In this document: one piece after another, positions 41,068 through 49,345 of the stretch
Numbering within the stretch: the first letter of the stretch is position 1
Layout: each line of letters opens with the position of its first letter
Assembly: GCF_900099785.1 (NCBI RefSeq)
Contig: NZ_FNDS01000001.1
Coordinates: 124,001-188,000 of the forward strand
Direction: 5' to 3'
Source of the DNA: Pseudomonas panipatensis
GTDB taxonomy: Bacteria; Pseudomonadota; Gammaproteobacteria; Pseudomonadales; Pseudomonadaceae
Length of the DNA stretch: 64,000 bases
Position numbers and translations under genes: made by a program
Notes under the pieces: generated by a model
The model's database searches: none
The model's input: only the letters and a program-made list of their open reading frames with translations
Told to the model about the DNA's origin: nothing

Positions 41068-42183
41068 TCAGTCGATGAAGTAGTGCGGCACGAAGCGGCT
41101 GCTGTCACGGGTGATGGGGCTGGCGTCTTCGCGGATGCCCAGGCCGGCGGCACTGTCGCCGATCATCCAGCAGCCGAGCACGGCATGCGCGCCGTCGACT
41201 TCGACCAGCGGCGCGTAGGCCTGGTAGATGCACGGCGCCGCGGCGTGCGGGCCGTCGCTTTCCAGCAGGCGCTGGCCGTCGACGATGCGGATGTTCTCGC
41301 CTTCGCGCGAATACAGCGGCTTGCGCACGTAGGCGCCGGGCAGGTCGGCGTGGAAGCTGGCCGCCAGCAGGTTCGGGTGGCCGGGGTTGAGGCGCCAGAG
41401 GATCGGCAGCATGGCCTTGCTCGACAGCAGCAGTTTCCACGCCGGCTCCTGGAAGCGCAGGCCGCTGCTCTCCAAGTGCCGGGCGAAGTCGTCCTGCAAC
41501 AGCCACTCCCAGGGGTAGAGCTTGAAGCAGTGGCGGATCGGCTCGTTGTCGAGGTCGACGAAGCAGCCGCGCAGCGGGTCGTGGCCGATGCCTTCGATCG
41601 GCAGGTAGCGGCTGTCCAGCCCGGCCTGGTGGGCGGTGTCGAGCAGGTAGAGGGCGTTGCCGGTGTCTTCTTCGTGGCCGTCGATGGCGGCGAAGTGCAC
41701 GCGGCCCTTGGCGATCTCGCCCCAGCGCGCGATCAGTTTCTCGTGCAGCGAGTTGAACTGGTCGGCGTGCGGCAGCACCTCGCTGACCCAGTGCCACTGC
41801 ACCACGCTGGCTTCAAGCAGGCCAGTGGGCGTGTCGGCGTTGTATTCCAGCAGCTTGGGCGCGCCCGTACCGTTCCAGGAAAAATCGAAGCGCCCGTAGA
41901 GGCTCGGCTCACCGGCTTGCCAGGCGCGGCAGATCAGCTCGACGGCCGCCTCGGGAAGGGCGAAGGGTTCGAAGCAGCGCTTGCCGATCACCCAGTCCAC
42001 CGCCTCCAGGTAGCGCTGGTGCAGGTCTTCGCTGGCGGCTTCGAGGGTTTCGATCTGCTCCAGACTGAATTCCCAGGCCACCGACTCGTCCCAGTACGGG
42101 CCGCCGATGCTGTGGAAGGTGAAGCCGACGTCCTCGCAGCGTTGCCGCCAATCCGCGCGTGGCTGGAACTGTAGCCGGCGCAT
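41068..42183 (-). CDS. Glutathionylspermidine synthase family protein (YgiC/YjfC-like)
   Basis: 371 residues with the C-terminal ATP-grasp ligase fold of glutathionylspermidine synthetase (LLEYNADTPTGLLEASVVQW, AYVRKPLYSREGENI) but no amidase domain. YgiC/YjfC proteins have peptide-spermidine ligase folds, but the true substrate is unproven. It shares TGATG with the upstream YgiB-like gene. It ends with RFVPHYFID. Confidence 0.88.
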   Translation of the reverse strand: MRRLQFQPRADWRQRCEDVGFTFHSIGGPYWDESVAWEFSLEQIETLEAASEDLHQRYLEAVDWVIGKRCFEPFALPEAAVELICRAWQAGEPSLYGRFDFSWNGTGAPKLLEYNADTPTGLLEASVVQWHWVSEVLPHADQFNSLHEKLIARWGEIAKGRVHFAAIDGHEEDTGNALYLLDTAHQAGLDSRYLPIEGIGHDPLRGCFVDLDNEPIRHCFKLYPWEWLLQDDFARHLESSGLRFQEPAWKLLLSSKAMLPILWRLNPGHPNLLAASFHADLPGAYVRKPLYSREGENIRIVDGQRLLESDGPHAAAPCIYQAYAPLVEVDGAHAVLGCWMIGDSAAGLGIREDASPITRDSSRFVPHYFID

Positions 42184-42512
42184 CAGCCGCCACCGGAGAA
42201 GCGTGCGCCGGACGAGCCGAAGCCGCTGCGGCTGACCATCTGCCGCGACTGCACCTGGTAGCTCTGCGTGGTGCGCGGGCGCGAGCCTTCTTCGTAGCTG
42301 GGGCCGTAGTAGCGTTTGGCGGAGCTGCCCGAGCCGCCGGAGCTGGACGAACTGCTGCTGTCTTCCTGGCAGGCATTGGGGGTGTTCTGCCAGTCGGCCA
42401 GGCAATCCTCGCGGCTCGCGTACTGGTCGCGGTACACCGGGCTGTGGTGCAGGAAGGCCATCAGCAGGCCGCCACTGAGCAGGCTGTTGAACACGACTGC
42501 GGATTTCTTCAT
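42183..42512 (-). CDS. YgiB-like / DUF1190 family protein
   Basis: 109 residues: a short hydrophobic N terminus (VVFNSLLSGGLLMAFL, 6-21), two Cys (ADWQNTPNACQED), a Ser/Gly tract (SSSSSSSGGSGSS, about 52-64) and a Gly/Ser-rich end. The architecture matches the YgiB family that accompanies YgiC. It is probably secreted or membrane-anchored. First gene of the three-gene operon ending with DUF350. Confidence 0.78.
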   Translation of the reverse strand: MKKSAVVFNSLLSGGLLMAFLHHSPVYRDQYASREDCLADWQNTPNACQEDSSSSSSSGGSGSSAKRYYGPSYEEGSRPRTTQSYQVQSRQMVSRSGFGSSGARFSGGG

Positions 42513-42641
42513 GACCGGGCGGCCACTCGGAACGAGGGGATACGGGGCATGTTGCCGTCCTTGGGGGTTGGGTCGCGAACTCCGTGCGAATCTACTGTGT
42601 TTGCGCCTTGCCGCCGCTGACGCAGCTCAGGGCGCTGGCGT

Positions 42642-42670
42642 GACGCCGGCCGAGCTTCCTGGCCGGCGTC
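42642..42670 (-). terminator. Hairpin after metG
   Basis: GACGCCGGCC pairs with GGCCGGCGTC around a 9-base loop, 16 bp beyond the metG stop. There is no T run. Confidence 0.5.
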
Positions 42671-42685
42671 CGCCGCGAGCGTGGC

Positions 42686-44773
42686 TTACTTGACGCGCTG
42701 ACCCGGCTTGGCGCCGCTGTCCGGGCTGAGCAGGTAGATTTCCTCGCCGCCGGGGCCGGCCGCCAGGACCATCCCCTCGGAGACGCCGAACTTCATCTTG
42801 CGCGGCGCCAGGTTGGCCACGTACAGGGTCAGGCGGCCTTCCAGCTTGCTCGGGTCCGGGTAGGCGCTCTTGATGCCGGAGAACACGTTGCGCTTCTCGT
42901 CGCCGATGTCCAGGGACAGGCGCAGCAGCTTGTCGGCGCCCTCGACGAACTCGCACTTCTCGATCAGCGCGATGCGCAGGTCGACGGCAGCGAAGGCGTC
43001 GAAGTTGATTTCCGCGGCCAGCGGGTCCTTGGTCAGTTCGCCATTGCCGGTGGGTTTGGCGGCGCTGGCGGCGAGGTCTTCCTTGGAGGCTTCGATCATG
43101 GCGTCGATTTTCGCGGGCTCGATACGGGTCATCAGTGGGTTGAACGGGTTCAGTTGGTGGTTGGCCAGCAGTTGCTCATGGTCGGCCCACGTCAGCGGAG
43201 CGACATTGAGGAAGGCTTCGGCGGCTTCGGCGAGCTTCGGCAATACTGGTTTCAGCAGGATTACCAGCAAGCGGAACCAGTTGATGCCTTCTGCGCAAAC
43301 GGCAATAGCCTCATCGTTCTTGCCTTCTTTGGCGAGCTTCCAAGGCTCAGTAACAGCAATAAAGTTGTTGGCAACATCAGCCCAGCGCATGGTTTCGCGC
43401 ATTGCACGAGCAAAATCGCGAGCCTCATAAGCGCGACCGATCTCAATCTCGATGGTGCGATAGAAACCATCGTCCTCGAAGAAGGTACTACCGCTCCATC
43501 CATGCGCCTCGCGAACTTTTTCCAGCTGAGAGAGGGTGAATTCTCTGGATGGAAGCACCCCATTGTTGAGTTTATGGATGAAGCCGGCGCAACGGCTGGC
43601 GATGTTGACCACCTTGCCGACCAGGTCGGAGTTGACCTTCTGCACGAAGTCCTCGAGGTTCAGGTCGAGGTCGTCGACGCCGCGGCCGAGCTTGGCGGCG
43701 TAGTAGTAGCGCAGGTATTCCGGGTTCAGGTGGTCCAGGTAGGTGCGCGCCTTGACGAAGGTGCCGCGCGACTTGGACATCTTCTGCCCGTTGACGGTCA
43801 GGTAGCCGTGCACGTTCAGCGCGGTCGGCTTGCGGTAGCCGGCGCCTTCGAGCATGGCCGGCCAGAACAGCGCGTGGAAGTTGACGATGTCCTTGCCGAT
43901 GAAGTGGTACAGCTCGGCCTTGGAATCCTTGTTCCAGAAGGCCTCGAAGTCCAGTTCCGGGCGGCGCGCGCAGAGGTTCTTGAAGCTGGCCATGTAGCCG
44001 ATCGGCGCGTCCAGCCAGACGTAGAAGTACTTGCCCGGCGCGTCGGGAATCTCGAAGCCGAAGTAGGGCGCGTCACGCGAGATGTCCCACTCCTGCAGGC
44101 CGGCGTCCAGCCACTCGGCGATCTTGTTCGCCACCGACTCCTGCAGGGCGCCGCCGCGGGTCCACTGCTTGAGCATGGCGTCGAAGTCGGGGAGCTTGAA
44201 GAAGTAGTGCAGCGATTCCTTGAGCACTGGCGTGGCGCCGGAAATCGCCGATTTCGGGTCCTTCAGCTCGGTCGGCGAGTAGGTCGCGCCGCAGGCTTCG
44301 CAGTTGTCGCCGTACTGGTCGGCGGTGCCGCACTTCGGGCAGGTGCCCTTGATGAAGCGGTCGGCCAGGAACATCTGCTTTTCCGGGTCGAAATACTGGG
44401 TCACCGGACGCGTGGCGATGTGCCCGGCGTCGCGCAGCTTCAGGTAGATGGACGAGGACAGCTCGCGATTTTCTTCCGCGTGGGTCGAGTGGTAGTTGTC
44501 GAAGTCCACCAGGAAGTCGGCGAAGTCGGCCATGTGCTCGGCGCGCACGCCGTCGATCAGTTGCTCCGAGGTGATGCCTTCGCGCTCGGCGCGCAGCATG
44601 ATGGCCGAGCCGTGGGCGTCGTCCGCGCAGACGTACACCGCCTGGTTGCCGCGCATCTTCTGGAAGCGTACCCAGATGTCGGTCTGGATGTATTCCAGCA
44701 TGTGGCCCAGGTGGATGGAGCCGTTGGCGTAGGGCAGGGCGCTAGTGACGAGGATCTGACGGGATTCGGACAT
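42686..44773 (-). CDS. metG: Methionyl-tRNA synthetase, with an atypical internal segment
   Basis: 695 residues from the ATG at 44773. The class I motifs are [12 protein letters not shown] (about 14-25) and KMSKSRGTF; the zinc-binding knuckle has [17 protein letters not shown]; the C-terminal tRNA-binding (Arc1p-like) domain is present (about 590-695). The anticodon-binding helical region around residues 395-520 is encoded by a stretch of clearly lower G+C and different codon choice and is longer than in the homologues I know (about 677 residues in E. coli). It diverges from apbC. Confidence 0.95.
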   Translation of the reverse strand: MSESRQILVTSALPYANGSIHLGHMLEYIQTDIWVRFQKMRGNQAVYVCADDAHGSAIMLRAEREGITSEQLIDGVRAEHMADFADFLVDFDNYHSTHAEENRELSSSIYLKLRDAGHIATRPVTQYFDPEKQMFLADRFIKGTCPKCGTADQYGDNCEACGATYSPTELKDPKSAISGATPVLKESLHYFFKLPDFDAMLKQWTRGGALQESVANKIAEWLDAGLQEWDISRDAPYFGFEIPDAPGKYFYVWLDAPIGYMASFKNLCARRPELDFEAFWNKDSKAELYHFIGKDIVNFHALFWPAMLEGAGYRKPTALNVHGYLTVNGQKMSKSRGTFVKARTYLDHLNPEYLRYYYAAKLGRGVDDLDLNLEDFVQKVNSDLVGKVVNIASRCAGFIHKLNNGVLPSREFTLSQLEKVREAHGWSGSTFFEDDGFYRTIEIEIGRAYEARDFARAMRETMRWADVANNFIAVTEPWKLAKEGKNDEAIAVCAEGINWFRLLVILLKPVLPKLAEAAEAFLNVAPLTWADHEQLLANHQLNPFNPLMTRIEPAKIDAMIEASKEDLAASAAKPTGNGELTKDPLAAEINFDAFAAVDLRIALIEKCEFVEGADKLLRLSLDIGDEKRNVFSGIKSAYPDPSKLEGRLTLYVANLAPRKMKFGVSEGMVLAAGPGGEEIYLLSPDSGAKPGQRVK
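43215..43590 (-). other. Low-G+C mosaic segment inside metG
   Basis: By hand count, 43261-43560 is 158/300 G+C (about 53%), against about 62-63% in the two lines that follow. Codons rare in the neighbours cluster here (AGA Arg; GCT, GTT, GAT, ATT). The protein stays in frame and keeps MetG features (AYEARDF-x-RAMRE, GIN-x-FR-LVI-LKPVLP). Homologous replacement from another species is the simplest reading. Confidence 0.7.
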
Positions 44774-44936
44774 GATGATCAGCCGTACGGGGAAATCGAG
44801 GAAAGTCAGCAACTATATAAGAAGCGGCGCCCGGCAGGCCACAGGCGCCGGCTAAAAGCGCGCCCGGCGGCGCGATCCGCGCCTGCGCCTGCTACTATGA
44901 CCGCCTGTTTTGCTCAGCCTTTCTTCGGGAGAACCC

Positions 44937-46031
44937 ATGAGCGCCGTCACCCGTGCCACGGTGGAAACCGTCCTCCGCCAGATCAGCGATCCCCACACCG
45001 GCCAGAACCTGCTCGACGCCGGCTACCTGCGCGACCTCGACATCCAGGGCGGGCGCGTCAGCCTCGGCCTGGAGCTGGGCTACGCCTGCGGACTGTTCAA
45101 GAACGGTCTGGCGCAGACCGTGCAAATGTCCCTGGAAGCCCAGGACGGCGTGGAGGCGGCGCAGGTCCGGGTGGACGTGAAGATCGCCGCGCACAAGGCC
45201 CAGGCCCAGGTGCCGGGCATGAGCAACGTGAAGAACATCATCGCCGTGGCGTCCGGCAAGGGCGGCGTGGGCAAGTCCACCACCGCCGCTAACCTGGCCC
45301 TGGCGCTGGCCCGCGAGGGCGCGCGGGTGGGCATCCTCGACGCCGATATCTACGGCCCCAGCCAGGGCATCATGTTCGGTATCGCCGAGGGCACCCGGCC
45401 GAAGATCCGCGAGCAGAAGTGGTTCGTACCGCTGGAGGCCCATGGCGTCGAGGTCATGTCGATGGCCTTCCTCACCGATGACAACACCCCGGTGGTCTGG
45501 CGCGGCCCGATGGTCTCCGGCGCGCTGATCCAGTTGATCACCCAGACCGCCTGGAACGACCTCGATTACCTGGTGATCGACATGCCGCCGGGCACCGGCG
45601 ACATCCAGTTGACCCTGGCGCAGAAGGTGCCGGTGGCCGGCGCGGTGATCGTCACCACCCCGCAGGACCTGGCCCTGCTCGATGCCAAGAAGGGCGTGGA
45701 AATGTTCCGCAAGGTGAACATCCCGGTGCTCGGCGTGGTGGAGAACATGGCCGTGCACATCTGCTCCAACTGCGGCCACGCCGAGCACCTGTTCGGCGAA
45801 GGCGGCGGCGAGAAGCTGGCGGCGCAGTACGGTGTCGAGCTGCTGGCCTCGCTGCCGCTGTCCATGGCCATCCGCATGCAGGCCGACGGTGGCAAGCCGA
45901 CCGTGGTCGCCGACCCGGAAAGCCAGTTGGCGATGATCTACCAGGAAATGGCGCGCTGCGTCGGCGCGCGCATCGCCCTGAGCGAGAAGGATGCGCCGGC
46001 GATGCCGAGCATTTCGATCAGCGAGGATTGA
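44937..46031 (+). CDS. apbC: Iron-sulfur cluster carrier ATPase ApbC/Mrp
   Basis: 364 residues from the ATG at 44937. An N-terminal MIP18-like domain (1-85) is followed by a P-loop NTPase: VASGKGGVGKSTTAANLALAL (deviant Walker A), DADIYGPSQ and VIDMPPGTGD. The Cys pair C-SNC (CSNCGH) holds the transferable cluster. It delivers Fe-S clusters to apoproteins. It ends next to the AraC gene, where the accessory block begins. Confidence 0.95.
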   Translation: MSAVTRATVETVLRQISDPHTGQNLLDAGYLRDLDIQGGRVSLGLELGYACGLFKNGLAQTVQMSLEAQDGVEAAQVRVDVKIAAHKAQAQVPGMSNVKNIIAVASGKGGVGKSTTAANLALALAREGARVGILDADIYGPSQGIMFGIAEGTRPKIREQKWFVPLEAHGVEVMSMAFLTDDNTPVVWRGPMVSGALIQLITQTAWNDLDYLVIDMPPGTGDIQLTLAQKVPVAGAVIVTTPQDLALLDAKKGVEMFRKVNIPVLGVVENMAVHICSNCGHAEHLFGEGGGEKLAAQYGVELLASLPLSMAIRMQADGGKPTVVADPESQLAMIYQEMARCVGARIALSEKDAPAMPSISISED

Positions 46032-47069
46032 TCAGTCGGCCGACTGGCCCTTGTGCGCTTGCCGCCATTGCTTCGGGCTGACCTCGAACCAACGGCGGAA
46101 GGCGCGCGAAAAGGCGCTGATTTCCGAGTAGCCGAGCAGCAAGGCCAGCTCGGAAATCGGCAGGTTGGACTGCTGTAGGTAGTAGGTGGCCAGCTCCTGG
46201 CGCACCGAGTCGACCAGCGCGGAGAAGCTCAGGCCCTGCTCTTGCAGGCGTCGCTGCACGGTCCAGCTGGGTAGGCGCAGCTGATCGGCAACCTGTTCCA
46301 GGCTCGGGTAGCCCTCGTTGAGCAGCGCGCGCACCTGGGATTTCACGTCATCGACGATTCCAGGGCGGCTTTTGACGCCGGCCTGGCCGCCGAGCATGCG
46401 CATGCTTTCGATGACGATGGCCAGCAAGCGAGGATCGCGGCCGGGCATCGGCCGTTCGAGCACGCTGCGGCGGAATATCAGGGAGTTGTGCGGCTGGTTG
46501 AACAGCACCGGGGCATCGAAGACTTTGCAGTGCTCGTGCCAGGCCTCCGGTTGCGGATGCTCGAACAGCACCTTCTCCGGCGCCCAAGCCTGTCCCAGGG
46601 CATGGCGCATCAGGTTGACGAACATGCCCAGGGAAAGCTCGGCGTCCTGCCGCTTGCGCAGAATCGCGCCGTACTGCACCTGGTAGTCGAGCTGGCAAAG
46701 CTCGCCTCGCTCTTGCAGACGCAGCAGGCTGCTCTGCTGGTGCACGGGGAAGGTGCTGACGACGTTGCGCAGAGCCTCGCCCAGGGTCGCCGAACACATG
46801 CCGACGTAGCCGAGCAGACCCAGCGAGTCCGGCTTGAACTGCTGGCCAAAGCGCAGGCCGAAGTTATCGTTGCCGGTTTGTCGGGCGGCTTCCTCGAAGA
46901 CCTGGCAGTACTGGTTCAGGTCCAGGCTCAGGGTCGGGTGTTCCAGGCGTGAGGCGTCGATACCGGCGCGGCCGAGGATGCGTTCGGGATCGCCGCCCTG
47001 GTGCTGGATGAAATCGACCAGGCCTGTCGCCGCCGAGGCAAGGATTCCTATCGGGCTGCCCAGGGGCAT
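46032..47069 (-). CDS. AraC-family regulator with Arabinose_bd-type N domain
   Basis: About 345 residues from the ATG at 47069; an ATG at 47168 would give 378. The N-terminal ligand domain starts GLVDFIQHQGGDPERIL, as in OruR/ArgR-type Pseudomonas regulators. The C-terminal helix-turn-helix pair (about 245-345) has SLEQVADQLRLPSWTVQRRL and PISELALLLGYSEISAFSRAF. It begins the catabolic block and is the best candidate to bind the 21-bp CTTGACC repeats at 48373 and 54367. The stop abuts the apbC stop. Confidence 0.85.
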   Translation of the reverse strand: MPLGSPIGILASAATGLVDFIQHQGGDPERILGRAGIDASRLEHPTLSLDLNQYCQVFEEAARQTGNDNFGLRFGQQFKPDSLGLLGYVGMCSATLGEALRNVVSTFPVHQQSSLLRLQERGELCQLDYQVQYGAILRKRQDAELSLGMFVNLMRHALGQAWAPEKVLFEHPQPEAWHEHCKVFDAPVLFNQPHNSLIFRRSVLERPMPGRDPRLLAIVIESMRMLGGQAGVKSRPGIVDDVKSQVRALLNEGYPSLEQVADQLRLPSWTVQRRLQEQGLSFSALVDSVRQELATYYLQQSNLPISELALLLGYSEISAFSRAFRRWFEVSPKQWRQAHKGQSAD

Positions 47070-47253
47070 TCCCGTCTGAGCGATCTGACCAGGCTGGGCG
47101 ACGTGCACGGGAAATCCTCCTCGATCGGTTACCGCCGACGGCTGGCTAACAACGTCAGCAAGTTTCATTCCACGAGGTGGAAGGCTCTGGAAATGCCCGG
47201 ACAACCGCTCAAGGGCCATTGTTGCGGGCCTTTCCCGGTCCCTGGCGGCCCGT

Positions 47254-47278
47254 GCTACGCACCTCCGTGGTGCGTAGC
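47254..47278 (-). terminator. Hairpin between the kinase and AraC genes
   Basis: GCTACGCACC pairs perfectly with GGTGCGTAGC around TCCGT, 24 bp beyond the kinase stop. Without a T run it could be a weak terminator or a dispersed palindrome. Confidence 0.5.
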
Positions 47279-47301
47279 CTTTGGTGACGAATCCTGCCGA
47301 T

Positions 47302-48312
47302 TCAGGCGCGCGCCAGTGCCCCGACTGGCTGTTCCTGCAGGTATCGACGGCACAGTTCGACGGTTTGCGCGACCCATTCGGCGCCCAGGCATTCGACCTG
47401 TGGCGTGCCGCGGTGGGTGCCGGTCCAGGCCAGCAGTTGCAGGCGTCGCTGCATGATCAGGGTCGGCAGCATGGCGAGGTCGTAGGCATCCAGCGTTGCT
47501 TCGCGGCTGTAGCCTTCCAACCAGTTGTCGATCCACTGCAGCAGATCCGGGTGATGCTCGAAGAAGCTCAGGGCGGCCGCCAGATCGTGCAGGTACCAGC
47601 CCATGCCGCAGTCGTCGAAGTCGATGATCCGTGTGCGCTCCCCCTGTACCAGCAGGTTGGTCAGTCGCAGGTCGGCGTGGATCAGCCCGAAGCGGGACGA
47701 ATCTTCGCCGTAGCCTGCCAGGCGCTCGCCGATGACAGCGACGGTTTCGCGAATCAGCGCGGTGCCGTAGGCGTCCAGATACGGCGCGTCTTGCCAGCGG
47801 CCCCAGTGGCCCTGGTCGCCGAGCATGCTTTGATGGTTCCAGGTCAGGCGCTGAAAACTCGCGGGACGCTGCCATGCCCGGGCATGACGGTGCAGACGGG
47901 CATTGATTCCACCGAGGCGGCGGAACGACGCATTGAGCTGCTGCTGGTCCGGCTCGCTGCCGTCGATCCAATGGAACAACACGACGAAGCGGCTACCGTG
48001 CCCCGCCAGGTCCACCTGTTGAATGGCTTCGCCGTCCAGCCCGCGTATCGCCACCGGCACCTCCAGGCCGGACTCCTGCAGTGCCGCCAGCCAGGCCAGT
48101 TCGCTGGCGATGTCGGCGTGCTGGTGATAGCCCGCGCGGTGCACGCGCAGGACGAAACGACGCTTGCTCCCCAACACCTTGTAGGTGGCGTTTTCCGAGT
48201 GCACCAGCAGTTCGACCCGGCCCTGGTAATCGCTGGCGTAGCCCTCCAGGGCGCGGTGCGCGAAACGGTCAAGGGCGGCAAGGCTGGCGTTGGTGGTCGC
48301 AGTGGTGGTCAT
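47302..48312 (-). CDS. APH-fold small-molecule kinase (hydroxylysine/ethanolamine/homoserine kinase-like)
   Basis: 336 residues from the ATG at 48312. It belongs to the aminoglycoside-phosphotransferase/choline-kinase superfamily: catalytic loop HADLRLTNLL (His212, Asp214) and metal loop IIDFDDCGMG. The N lobe has YKVLGSKRRFVLRVHR with the ATP-binding Lys/Arg region. Its divergence from an operon with a phospho-lyase of the ethanolamine-phosphate type suggests it phosphorylates an amino alcohol or hydroxy-amino acid rather than an antibiotic. A double 21-bp repeat sits 61 bp upstream. Confidence 0.82.
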   Translation of the reverse strand: MTTTATTNASLAALDRFAHRALEGYASDYQGRVELLVHSENATYKVLGSKRRFVLRVHRAGYHQHADIASELAWLAALQESGLEVPVAIRGLDGEAIQQVDLAGHGSRFVVLFHWIDGSEPDQQQLNASFRRLGGINARLHRHARAWQRPASFQRLTWNHQSMLGDQGHWGRWQDAPYLDAYGTALIRETVAVIGERLAGYGEDSSRFGLIHADLRLTNLLVQGERTRIIDFDDCGMGWYLHDLAAALSFFEHHPDLLQWIDNWLEGYSREATLDAYDLAMLPTLIMQRRLQLLAWTGTHRGTPQVECLGAEWVAQTVELCRRYLQEQPVGALARA

Positions 48313-48372
48313 CGGGCTTGCTCCGTTGGCAGGGGATTGGTTGCCAGCATGAGTCGAGGCCCGCGCGGCTCG

Positions 48373-48411
48373 CTTGACCGCACGCCGCGAAATCTTGACC
48401 CGGCGCCACAA
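48373..48411 (-). promoter_or_regulatory. Double CTTGACC operator upstream of the kinase gene
   Basis: CTTGACC-N4-G-C-C-R-C occurs at 48373 and 48394, exactly 21 bp apart (two helical turns, the usual AraC-dimer spacing). The proximal copy is 61 bp before the kinase ATG. The same pair, in the same orientation to its gene, recurs before the CoA-ligase gene (54367). Confidence 0.7.
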
Positions 48412-48454
48412 GGCGGCAGGCGCGGATCGAGAATTTGATCCTGCGGCCCGCAAT

Positions 48455-48472
48455 CTGTGCCCTGTGGTCAAG
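48455..48472 (+). promoter_or_regulatory. CTTGACC-type half-site facing the dehydrogenase operon
   Basis: CTGTGCC-CTGT-GGTCAAG is the reverse complement of the motif and agrees at every conserved position (YYGYGNC-N4-GGTCAAG). It is 58 bp before the dehydrogenase ATG. A partner 21 bp farther out (GGCCCGC at 48445) is degenerate. Confidence 0.5.
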
Positions 48473-48530
48473 TCGTCCATCCCGGGGCGGCCCACCATCG
48501 GTCCAACATCACTGGATCGAGGGCTGGAGA

Positions 48531-49304
48531 ATGCTGAGTTCACTGCAAGGCAAGAGCGTGTTGGTCACCGGAGCCACGAGTGGCATCGGCCTGGGCATCG
48601 CCGAAGTGTTCGCCCGTCAGGGCGCTCGCGTGGCGATCAGCGCGCGGCACAAAGACAAGGTCGAGGCAGTGGCTGCCCGCTTGCGCGACGAGGGGCTCGC
48701 GGTGATCGGACTGGTCGCCGATGTCGCCGATCGCGAGCAAGTAGGTCGCCTGGTCGGAGCGGTGGTCGAGGCCCAGGGCGGGCTGGACGTGCTCTGCTGC
48801 AACGCCGGGGTGTTTCCCTCGGCACCGCTGGAGAGCATGACCGATGCCGACTGGAGCCTGGTGCTCGACACCAACGCCAAGGGCACCTTCCTCTGCGTGC
48901 AGGCCTCCCTGCCGCACCTGCGCCGTGCCGAGTATGGCCGGGTGATCCTCACGTCTTCCATCACCGGACCGGTCACCGGTTTTCCCGGTTGGGCCCATTA
49001 CGGCGCGAGCAAGGCCGCGCAGCTTGGCTTCATGCGTACCGCCGCCATTGAGCTGGCGCGCGACGGCATCACCATCAACGCGGTGCTGCCCGGCAACATC
49101 CTCACCGAAGGCCTGCAGGGCATGGGCGAGGACTACCTGGCCGACATGGCCGCTTCCATTCCGCTGAAACGCCTGGGGCGCGTGGAGGACATCGGCAACG
49201 CCGCGCTGTTCTTCGCCTCGAAGGAGGCGGGTTATCTCACCGGGCAGAGCCTGATCGTCGACGGCGGGCAGATTCTCCCCGAATCCCTGCAGGCCTTGGC
49301 CTGA
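48531..49304 (+). CDS. Short-chain dehydrogenase/reductase
   Basis: 257 residues from the ATG at 48531. Classical SDR: cofactor motif TGATSGIG (13-20), NAG (91-93), active-site Ser143, Tyr157 and Lys161. The Arg39 following the second strand (ISARHKDK) suggests NADPH, though this is weak evidence. First gene of a permease and phospho-lyase operon; possible roles are interconverting an amino ketone and an amino alcohol, or handling a downstream carbonyl. The substrate is unknown. Confidence 0.85.
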   Translation: MLSSLQGKSVLVTGATSGIGLGIAEVFARQGARVAISARHKDKVEAVAARLRDEGLAVIGLVADVADREQVGRLVGAVVEAQGGLDVLCCNAGVFPSAPLESMTDADWSLVLDTNAKGTFLCVQASLPHLRRAEYGRVILTSSITGPVTGFPGWAHYGASKAAQLGFMRTAAIELARDGITINAVLPGNILTEGLQGMGEDYLADMAASIPLKRLGRVEDIGNAALFFASKEAGYLTGQSLIVDGGQILPESLQALA

Positions 49305-49345
49305 CTCCCTACGTGACAGAACAACGATAAACGGAGAGCACCCAG

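Noticed and set aside
43154..45292. 712-codon plus-strand open frame across metG and the apbC start
   Set aside because: It is antisense to metG and then out of frame in apbC; there are no recognisable domains.
48500..48506. GGTCCAA as a second half-site for the dehydrogenase operon
   Set aside because: It is 34 bp from the good half-site rather than 21 and has one mismatch.
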